Both the position numbers and the translations under genes were made by a program. Shown here one piece after another: positions 31,887 to 38,014 of a stretch of 38,014 nt of DNA. Source of the stretch: an uncultured Clostridia bacterium. Lineage in GTDB: Bacteria; Bacillota; Clostridia; Oscillospirales; Ruminococcaceae. Position 1 is the stretch's first letter. Each line of letters starts with the position of its first letter. The DNA lies in assembly GCA_947628405.1 (NCBI GenBank), contig CANQZR010000003.1, positions 1 to 38,014 of the forward strand, written 5' to 3'. Under the pieces are notes generated by a model. The model did not search any database. It saw nothing but the letters and a program-made list of their open reading frames with translations, and had not been told where the DNA came from.

Positions 31887-34106
31887 ATGAAACTTAAAAA
31901 ATTGATCTGTGCAGTACTTGGCGCGGCGCTCCTATCGGGTCTTTCGTCGTGCGCAAAGTCCGGAACTGCGGAAACGGCAGACATTCCCCGTGGGAAGACC
32001 TATATGATACAGGATATGGAGCTTCCGGGCGGAATAACAACGCGGAGAGATATTTTTTACAACAACGGACAACTTTTTGTTGTGGGCGCGGAAATGACGC
32101 AGGACGGCTCGGAAAGGGTGAAAATGCAGACCGTTTCACCTGACGGAAAACTTGAAGATGAGACTGTTCTTTTTGAAAATGATATTTCGGGCGGCGTTTC
32201 ACGGCAGATAATGTGCGCGTTTGTTTCCGAAAACGGAGAACTTGTTGCCGCCGAAAGGGAAACTGCCGTTGGCGGAATAAATTTCTCGGATGAAAAAATA
32301 TATATTACAAAATATAACGGCGGCGAAAGGATCCTGCAGGCGGATATTTCCGGAATAAAAGAATATACGGACGAAGAATTTCTGCAAATTGAAAAGATCA
32401 TTGAATGTTCGGGAATTTTTGTAATTTCGCAGCAAAGTAAGATCTGTTTTGCAGATGAAAGCGGAAAGATCCTTGAAACGCTTGATGTTTCGGGCTTTGG
32501 AGAAAATTCCTCCGCAGGCGGTATTTTCAAAGCCGGGGACGGCAGGATATTTACCCGTACAGCGGACGGCTTTGCGGAGATCGACGTTCAGAATAAAAAA
32601 GTGGGCGAAAAATTCAAAACAGATCTTAACGGAACTTTTCTGGACGGAACGGGCGGTCACGACCTGCTTCTGCTGACGGAAAACGCTCTTGTGGGATATG
32701 ATATAGAAAGCGGCGAACTTACGCCCATAGCGGACGCGTCCGCAACCGGGATAAATGTTGACGCGGTCAGGAACGGTGGAAAATTTGAAATACTGCCGGA
32801 CGGAAAGATCCTTTGCATTTACTGTGAATATGACGGAACTGTCCGTATGAACAGCAAAGCGGCAGCGGTGCTGTCAGAAAATTTCTCCGGGACTGAAAAA
32901 AAGACGGTCACTATGTACGCGATAGACAGCGACGTAAAGATAAGAGAACAGATAAATAAATTCAACAAGGAAAACAGTGAATATAAAGTTGAACTCACCG
33001 TTTTTAACGATAACGGCGCAGATCTTATAACTGCGCGGACAAGGCTGAATAATGAGATAATTGCCGGAAATATTCCGGACATACTGCTGCTGGATCAGTT
33101 TATCCCCGTTGAAAGCTATATTTCAAAAGGGCTTTTTGCCGATATTTACCCGTTTATGGACAATGACGGCGATATAGACCGGGAGGATATTCTTCCCAAT
33201 GTTCTGAAAGCGTTTGAACGTGACGGAAAACTTTACGAGGCCGTTCCGGATTTTTATGTAGAAACTATTGTAGGAAAGACCGAAATTGTGGGTGAAGAGC
33301 AAAACTGGGATATAGACGAATTTCTTGAATTTTGCGAAAATAATGCCGAAGGACCTGTGAAAGTTTTCGGAACTTTATATTCGGGCAAAAGTATAATTTC
33401 GCAGCTTACCTACAGCGGTTACGGGAATTTTGTTGACAATGCGTCAGGAAAATGCCATTTTGATTCTGAAGAATTTATAAAACTTCTTGAGTTCTGCAAA
33501 GAGCTTCCTGCGGAGAGCGACAATGATTACGGTGAAAAGTATCAGAACCGTTTCAGGAGCGGCGACGCCCTGCTTGACTTCGGCGTGATGTTCAATTTCA
33601 GGTCTTTAAGGGAATATGAGGAATGGTATTTCGGCGGAAAAGTCACTGCAAAGGGTTTTCCGCTGTCGGGAGGAGGCCCGGTGATAAGCGCTTCCGAAAT
33701 ATTTGCGATAACTTCCGGCGCAAAAGAACCGCAGGGAGCATGGGAATTTTTAAAAACATTCTATTCCGAAGAATATCAGGACAGTTTTGCGGATATACAT
33801 TCGTACAGTTTTCCCGTAAGGGTATCCTCCCTTGAAAAACAGGCGGAATGTTTTTTAAATTCAAATTCCGTTGTTTCAATGACCATTGGCGGAAATTCCT
33901 ATGAAATAGGCGCAAATACCGAGGAGGACAACGCCCGTATCATGGATATAATCACTTCTGCAAACAAGGCGGCAGCTTACGATCCGAATATTGACGCGAT
34001 AGTTTCGGAAGAGGCGGGGGCGTTCTTTGCAGGCGGCAGATCCGCCGAAGAAACTGCGGAAATAATCCAGAACCGGGTATCAACATATCTTGCGGAAAGC
34101 AGATAA
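31887..34106 (+). CDS. Lipoprotein with N-terminal propeller-like and C-terminal extracellular solute-binding domain
   Basis: The 739-residue protein has a lipoprotein signal (lipobox LSSC, Cys22). Residues about 35-335 read as repeated beta strands with alternating short phrases such as NGQLFVVGAEM, ENGELVAAERE and DGRIFTRTADGFAE, which suggests a beta-propeller. Residues about 338-739 resemble family-1 extracellular solute-binding proteins: KTVTMYAIDSDVKIREQINKF, a GNIPDILLLDQF hinge strand, KLYEAVPDFY, and the late APQG-like segment EPQGAWEFLKTFYSEEYQD. No ABC permease or ATPase lies nearby, so it may serve a distant transporter or act as a sensor. AAAGGAG precedes the ATG. Confidence 0.8.
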   Translation: MKLKKLICAVLGAALLSGLSSCAKSGTAETADIPRGKTYMIQDMELPGGITTRRDIFYNNGQLFVVGAEMTQDGSERVKMQTVSPDGKLEDETVLFENDISGGVSRQIMCAFVSENGELVAAERETAVGGINFSDEKIYITKYNGGERILQADISGIKEYTDEEFLQIEKIIECSGIFVISQQSKICFADESGKILETLDVSGFGENSSAGGIFKAGDGRIFTRTADGFAEIDVQNKKVGEKFKTDLNGTFLDGTGGHDLLLLTENALVGYDIESGELTPIADASATGINVDAVRNGGKFEILPDGKILCIYCEYDGTVRMNSKAAAVLSENFSGTEKKTVTMYAIDSDVKIREQINKFNKENSEYKVELTVFNDNGADLITARTRLNNEIIAGNIPDILLLDQFIPVESYISKGLFADIYPFMDNDGDIDREDILPNVLKAFERDGKLYEAVPDFYVETIVGKTEIVGEEQNWDIDEFLEFCENNAEGPVKVFGTLYSGKSIISQLTYSGYGNFVDNASGKCHFDSEEFIKLLEFCKELPAESDNDYGEKYQNRFRSGDALLDFGVMFNFRSLREYEEWYFGGKVTAKGFPLSGGGPVISASEIFAITSGAKEPQGAWEFLKTFYSEEYQDSFADIHSYSFPVRVSSLEKQAECFLNSNSVVSMTIGGNSYEIGANTEEDNARIMDIITSANKAAAYDPNIDAIVSEEAGAFFAGGRSAEETAEIIQNRVSTYLAESR

Positions 34107-34138
34107 AGGGAATTTTTTGAGAAATTTCAAAAAAATGC

Positions 34139-34167
34139 TTGCAATTTAAAAAAAGGTGTGGTATAAT
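34139..34167 (+). promoter_or_regulatory. Sigma-A promoter of the rimP-nusA-infB operon
   Basis: TTGCAA (34139-34144) and TATAAT (34162-34167) are 17 bp apart, 33 bp after the preceding stop. The leader of about 70 nt contains a strong hairpin. Confidence 0.8.
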
Positions 34168-34191
34168 ACTATTATCATCATAATATTGTAA

Positions 34192-34219
34192 CAAAAGACC
34201 GGAACGCTCCGGTCTTTTG
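34192..34219 (+). terminator. Leader hairpin of the nusA operon (possible attenuator or upstream terminator)
   Basis: A 12-bp perfect stem CAAAAGACCGGA/TCCGGTCTTTTG (34192-34203 with 34208-34219) has a 4-nt loop. The descending arm ends in TCTTTTG and TGTTGTG follows, a modest T tract. It lies after the promoter and before rimP. It could stop read-through from upstream or attenuate the operon; nusA operons in other bacteria are controlled by leader termination. Confidence 0.6.
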
Positions 34220-34242
34220 TGTTGTGTGAAAGGATAGATAAA

Positions 34243-34743
34243 ATGGCTAAAGGAGGAAATACCGTTTCGGCAGTCTATGAACTGGCAAAGCCTATCGCCG
34301 ACAGTCTGGGACTGAAGATCTGGGACGTGGTTTTTGAAAAAGAGGGCGCAATGTGGTATCTGCGCGTGCTTATCGACAAGGACGGCGGTCTTAGCATGGA
34401 CGACTGCGAGGCAATGACCCGTCCCCTGTCAAAGGCTCTGGACGAAGCCGATCCTATCGAGCAGAATTATATGCTTGAAGTGGGTTCTCCGGGACTGGGA
34501 CGGGAACTTAAAAAGAAAGAGCATTTTGAGGAATTTCTTGAATGTCCCGTGCGTATACGGTATATACGCGAAACGGACGGCAAGAAAGAATTTATAGCGA
34601 TACTCAAAGGCTTTAACGACGGAACGGTCTCGGTAGTCACCGAGGAGGGAGACAAGGACATAAAACTTTCGGACACGGCGTTTATCCGCCTTTATGATGA
34701 CGATACCGACGAGCTTTTCGGAGAGGACGATATCGGAGAATAA
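34243..34743 (+). CDS. rimP: Ribosome maturation factor RimP
   Basis: The product has 166 residues from the ATG at 34243, 8 nt after AAAGGAT; the longer frame from 34219 starts in the leader hairpin. RimP helps assemble the 30S subunit. Family features are LAKPIADSLGLKIWDVVFEK, the strand YLRVLIDKDGG, MDDCEAMTRPLSKALDE and YMLEVGSPGLGRELKKKEHF. It ends in an acidic tail. It is first in the nusA-infB operon, its usual place. Confidence 0.96.
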   Translation: MAKGGNTVSAVYELAKPIADSLGLKIWDVVFEKEGAMWYLRVLIDKDGGLSMDDCEAMTRPLSKALDEADPIEQNYMLEVGSPGLGRELKKKEHFEEFLECPVRIRYIRETDGKKEFIAILKGFNDGTVSVVTEEGDKDIKLSDTAFIRLYDDDTDELFGEDDIGE

Positions 34744-34810
34744 ATTTTTTATGTTATGCGGAATATCCGTTATGTATCATATATTTTGACTTTAGGAGGA
34801 ATTTATAAAA

Positions 34811-35857
34811 ATGAACAAGGAATTTTTTGAAGCACTCAGGCTTCTTTCGGAGGAAAACGGCATACCCATGGATCTGCTGGTCGAAAAGATAAAGCAGGGC
34901 ATCGCAAGAGCGGTCAAGAAAGAATATCCCGACTGTGAGGATTACAGGGTGGACATAGACCCGGAAAACGAAGTATTCGACGTTATCCTTATGAGAACGG
35001 TAGTTGATATGCTCCCGGTGGATATGAGCGAGATAGCGATAGACGAAGCAAGAGCGTATACCGGTCAGCCCGTTCAGGACGGCGACGTGATAGAATATAA
35101 GCTGTCTACCGCAAAATTCGGACGCGTTGCAGCTCAGAATGCCAAGCAGGCTATCCGCACCGAAATAAAGAGCTTTGAAAGAGAGCAGTACATCAACCGT
35201 TTCAGCGATAAAGTGCACGAAGCCGTTTCCGCTACGGTGCAAAGGGTAGAGCCGGAAAGCGGCAATGCTACTCTTATGATCGACAAGAACGAGGTATACT
35301 TATATAAGAATGAACAGATACCCGGCGAAAAGCTCAGGGAGGGCGACGTTGTAAAGCTGTATATCTCGGATATAATCAATCCTGACAGAAAGCCTATGGT
35401 AAAGGTATCAAGGACGCATAAAGACCTTGTAAAGCGTCTTTTTGAGCTTGAGATACCGGAAATTTATGACGGAACGGTAGAGGTAAAGTCTATCTCCCGT
35501 GAAGCAGGTTCAAGGACTAAAATAGCGGTGTGGTCAAAGGACAAGAACGTCGATCCCGTGGGAGCCTGCATAGGTCCTAAGCACAGCCGTATAGGCAATA
35601 TAGTCAACGAGCTTAAAGGTGAAAAGATAGATATCATAGTTTATGATGAAGATCCTGCGGTATATATCGCCCATGCGCTTGCCCCGGCGGAGGTGCTGAG
35701 CGTTCAGATAGAGGACGGAGAGCAGAAAAGCTGCACGGTGATCGTGCCGAACGATCAGCTTTCCCTTGCGATAGGGAACAAGGGTCAGAATGCCAAGCTG
35801 GCAGCAAGACTTACGGGCTACCGGATAGACATTAAGCCCGAAAATCCCGTAGAGTAA
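34811..35857 (+). CDS. nusA: Transcription termination/antitermination protein NusA
   Basis: This 348-residue protein has the short Firmicutes form without the C-terminal acidic repeats of E. coli. The N-terminal RNA-polymerase-binding domain (1-125) is followed by S1 (about 135-200) and two KH domains (about 205-345; VDPVGACIGPKHSRIGNIVN and QLSLAIGNKGQNAKLAARLT, each with the GxxG-type loop). It controls pausing and termination. AGGAGG lies 11 nt before the ATG. A 67-bp gap separates it from rimP, with no terminator. Confidence 0.98.
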   Translation: MNKEFFEALRLLSEENGIPMDLLVEKIKQGIARAVKKEYPDCEDYRVDIDPENEVFDVILMRTVVDMLPVDMSEIAIDEARAYTGQPVQDGDVIEYKLSTAKFGRVAAQNAKQAIRTEIKSFEREQYINRFSDKVHEAVSATVQRVEPESGNATLMIDKNEVYLYKNEQIPGEKLREGDVVKLYISDIINPDRKPMVKVSRTHKDLVKRLFELEIPEIYDGTVEVKSISREAGSRTKIAVWSKDKNVDPVGACIGPKHSRIGNIVNELKGEKIDIIVYDEDPAVYIAHALAPAEVLSVQIEDGEQKSCTVIVPNDQLSLAIGNKGQNAKLAARLTGYRIDIKPENPVE

Positions 35858-35869
35858 GGAAGTGGGAAT

Positions 35870-36151
35870 ATGGCGCAGGTAAGAAAGATACCCATGAGAA
35901 TGTGTCTCGGCTGCGGTGAAATGAAACCAAAAAAGGAACTTATCCGCGTGGTCAGATCCCCGGAGGGAGAGATCTCGCTGGACCTTACCGGAAAGAAGTC
36001 CGGCAGAGGCGCTTATATCTGCCGCGATACCGAGTGCTTCCGCAAGGCAAGAAAGGCGAAACGGTTTGAAAAAGCCTTTTCCTGCGATATATCCGACGAG
36101 GTCTGCGACGCTATGGAAAAGGAGCTGACAGCCGGTGAGCAGAGTGGTTGA
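35870..36151 (+). CDS. rnpM: YlxR-family protein (RnpM)
   Basis: The 93-residue protein has MRMCLGCGEMKPKKELIRVV followed by LDLTGKKSGRGAYICRD, the YlxR signature including the GRGAYIC strand. B. subtilis YlxR (RnpM) binds RNase P RNA and modulates its activity; that function is assigned by family. It sits between nusA and the L7Ae-like gene as in most Firmicutes, 12 bp after nusA. Confidence 0.94.
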   Translation: MAQVRKIPMRMCLGCGEMKPKKELIRVVRSPEGEISLDLTGKKSGRGAYICRDTECFRKARKAKRFEKAFSCDISDEVCDAMEKELTAGEQSG

Positions 36152-36449
36152 TCTTCTTACCATATGCCGTAAAGCAGGGCAGCTGGAGCTTGGATTTGAT
36201 CCTATGAAAGAAGCCCTTGCATCGGGAAAAGCCGAAGCGGTGATAACGGCGGCGGATATTTCCCCTAAAACGGAAAAGGAAGTGCGGTTCTTTGCGGCAA
36301 AGAGCGGCGTCCCGGCAGTAAGATCGGACATAACGCTTGACGAAGCGGGCAGATGCTTCGGGAAAAAAGCAGGGATATTTACCGTGTGCGGCAAAGGATT
36401 TGCGGCAAAAGCACTTGAACTGCTGAACTATTCCGCAACAGATGAATGA
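36135..36449 (+). CDS. ylxQ: L7Ae-family ribosomal-like protein YlxQ
   Basis: The 104-residue product starts at GTG 36135, overlapping rnpM by 17 bp. It is a single L7Ae/L30e domain: LLTICRKAGQLELGFDPMKE, AVITAADISPKTEKEVRFFA and GRCFGKKAGIFTVC are typical. Such proteins bind kink-turn RNA, and B. subtilis YlxQ does so; its cellular role is unclear. The position before infB is conserved. A GGAG lies about 12 nt upstream inside rnpM. Confidence 0.92.
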   Translation: MSRVVDLLTICRKAGQLELGFDPMKEALASGKAEAVITAADISPKTEKEVRFFAAKSGVPAVRSDITLDEAGRCFGKKAGIFTVCGKGFAAKALELLNYSATDE

Positions 36450-36478
36450 TATATCAATAAATGGAGGGTATACAGCCT

Positions 36479-38014
36479 ATGAGTACAGCAAAACAGCCAA
36501 AGCTTAAAATAAACGAAATGGCAAAGGATCTTGGGGTAACAAGTCAGGAACTTGCCGATCTGGTAAATGAGAAGCTGGGGGCGGCAAAAAAGCCTGCCGG
36601 TTCTCTTGAAAGCGGAGAAGTAAATTATATTCTTGAATATTTTTCGCAGAATAATAATGTGGATTCCTTTGATGAATATTTCAGCACAAGGAATGACAAA
36701 CCTGCAAAAGAGGAAAAACCGAAAGCGGCTAAAAAACCGTCCAAAGCGGCTGCCGAAAAGGACGCAGGAGCCGAAAAAGAAGAAAAGGCTGCCGGAAGAT
36801 CGGGCAGGAAAAAAGACGCTCCCACAGCCGAAAAGCCTGCGGCGGAGAAAACTGCCGGAGGCGCCGCTGCCGTTCACGGCAAGAAGAAGCCTGAAAAGCC
36901 TGCAAAGGCGGCAAACAAACCTCTGCCCAAGCCTATAGTGCAGAACCAGAACAGGAACGAGCGCTTCAATGCCGCTCAGGCACTGAAAAACAGCGAGCAG
37001 AAGAAAAACAAGGAGCAGAAGCACCAGAACAGACCGTCCGAGCAGCAGTCCAACAAGAAGAAGCTGGACGTAAGGTTCGGCGACGCTGCCGCGGTGGTGG
37101 ATCAGAAGATACACACCGTTGACACCAGAGGCTCCTATGTTGAAATGGATAAATACAACGAAAAGTATGACAACATGGCTAACGCTTCGGGAAGAGAAAA
37201 CCGCAAGAAAGATAACTTTTCAAAGAAGCAGAAGCTGACCCAGAAATCACAGCAGAGGAAAAATCAGCAGTATTCCACCAAGAAAGAGACCGAGACCGAA
37301 AAGCTGCGCCGTCTTGAACTGGAAAGAGCAAGAAAGCAGCAGCTCAAAGTCCTTATCCCGGACGAGATAGTTGTATCCGAGCTTGCCGCAAGGCTGAAAG
37401 TTACGGCAACGGAAGTTATCAAAAAACTTATGCAGCTTGGTGAAATGTGCACCATAAATCAGGTCATAGACTTTGATACGGCTTCACTGGTTGCAGAGGA
37501 GCTTGGCGCAAAGGTAGAAAAAGAAGTAATAGTTACCATAGAGGAACGCCTTATAGATGATTCCGACGACGACGGCGAGGGCGTTGAGCGTGCTCCGATA
37601 GTTGTTGTAATGGGTCACGTTGACCACGGAAAAACATCTCTGCTTGACAGGATAAGAAATTCAAACGTTACTTCCACCGAAGCCGGCGGAATAACACAGC
37701 ATATCGGCGCTTACAGAGTTACCTGCAAGGGCAAGGAGATAACTTTCCTTGATACTCCCGGACATGAAGCGTTCACTTCCATGAGAGCGCGCGGAGCGTC
37801 GGTGACCGATATAGCTATCCTTGTAGTTGCGGCGGACGACGGAATAATGCCCCAGACGGTAGAAGCTATCAACCATGCAAAAGCAGCGGGGGTATCAATA
37901 ATCGTTGCAATAAACAAAATGGATAAAGAGGGCGCAAACCCTGACATGATAAAACAGCAGCTCACGGAATATGACCTTGTTGCCGAGGAATGGGGTGGCG
38001 ACGTTATATGCGTT
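36479..38014 (+). CDS. infB: Translation initiation factor IF-2 (5' part, cut by window end)
   Basis: The 512 visible codons start at the ATG at 36479, 10 nt after GGAGGG. Residues 1-55 form the N-terminal helix-turn-helix ([20 protein letters not shown]). A Lys/Ala/Glu/Gln-rich unstructured linker follows to about 290, then a second IF2_N domain ([20 protein letters not shown]). The GTPase domain begins near 370: [12 protein letters not shown] (G1), [10 protein letters not shown] (G2), DTPGHEAF (G3) and NKMDKEG (G4). IF-2 brings initiator tRNA to the 30S subunit. The C-terminal domains lie beyond the window. Confidence 0.97.
   Translation, partial: MSTAKQPKLKINEMAKDLGVTSQELADLVNEKLGAAKKPAGSLESGEVNYILEYFSQNNNVDSFDEYFSTRNDKPAKEEKPKAAKKPSKAAAEKDAGAEKEEKAAGRSGRKKDAPTAEKPAAEKTAGGAAAVHGKKKPEKPAKAANKPLPKPIVQNQNRNERFNAAQALKNSEQKKNKEQKHQNRPSEQQSNKKKLDVRFGDAAAVVDQKIHTVDTRGSYVEMDKYNEKYDNMANASGRENRKKDNFSKKQKLTQKSQQRKNQQYSTKKETETEKLRRLELERARKQQLKVLIPDEIVVSELAARLKVTATEVIKKLMQLGEMCTINQVIDFDTASLVAEELGAKVEKEVIVTIEERLIDDSDDDGEGVERAPIVVVMGHVDHGKTSLLDRIRNSNVTSTEAGGITQHIGAYRVTCKGKEITFLDTPGHEAFTSMRARGASVTDIAILVVAADDGIMPQTVEAINHAKAAGVSIIVAINKMDKEGANPDMIKQQLTEYDLVAEEWGGDVICV

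Noticed and set aside
35534-36394. Minus-strand 286-codon frame opposite nusA, rnpM and ylxQ
   Set aside because: It spans three well-recognised plus-strand genes and shows no domain.
36428-37114. Minus-strand 228-codon frame opposite infB
   Set aside because: It mirrors the low-complexity Lys/Ala/Glu linker of IF-2, giving an artificial Leu/Phe/Arg repeat.

Overview
The window looks like chromosome from a low-to-mid GC Gram-positive Clostridia, most like Ruminococcus and relatives (Oscillospiraceae). This is inferred from gene order (rplM-rpsI; ylxM-ffh-rpsP-khpA-rimM-trmD; rimP-nusA-rnpM-ylxQ-infB), an HPr carrying both His15 and Ser46, strong AGGAGG-type ribosome sites, near-consensus TTGACA-17-TATAAT promoters, and many Thr/Glu-linker lipoproteins. 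No database search was possible, so the genus is an impression.

Layout. 1-1265: ribosomal operon rplM-rpsI with its own promoter and terminator. 1276-2946: an ECF sigma factor and its membrane-bound zinc-finger anti-sigma factor, apparently autoregulated. 3022-4311: a secreted lipoprotein, followed by a short MITE-like repeat. 4659-7281: a membrane EAL phosphodiesterase for cyclic-di-GMP and a TetR regulator. 7551-8909 (minus): an AT-rich lipoprotein with an internal 201-bp duplication, then a tRNA-Leu/tRNA-Ala operon with an odd 46-bp direct repeat. 9108-10869: an AIM24-family protein and a VanY-type D,D-carboxypeptidase. 10916-12391 (minus): guaB.

12540-23638 (minus): a probable operon running SCP2-domain protein, methyltransferase, then four tandem YfhO-family membrane proteins of about 790 residues. 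These share conserved membrane and C-terminal parts, differ in an outer-face segment, and show gene conversion. 23765-24037 (minus): HPr. 24352-30038 (minus): the SRP/ribosome-maturation cluster, interrupted by a RhuM-Fic protein and a TPR membrane protein. 30218-34106 (plus): a dUTPase and two lipoproteins, one with a solute-binding domain. 34139-38014 (plus): the nusA-infB operon, with infB cut by the window end.

The most unusual signal is a two-locus regulatory module, upstream of the lipoprotein genes at 3082 and 30829. Each has four TTACA-like direct repeats at about 9-11 bp period, a sigma-A promoter with 17-bp spacing, and a long inverted repeat with a 12-nt gap centred 3.5 bp after the -10. 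The right arm contains the ribosome-binding site and the left arm lies upstream of the expected transcription start. Read-through RNA would therefore fold and hide the ribosome site, while RNA from the gene's own promoter would not. Both genes sit directly behind a co-directional gene with no visible terminator.
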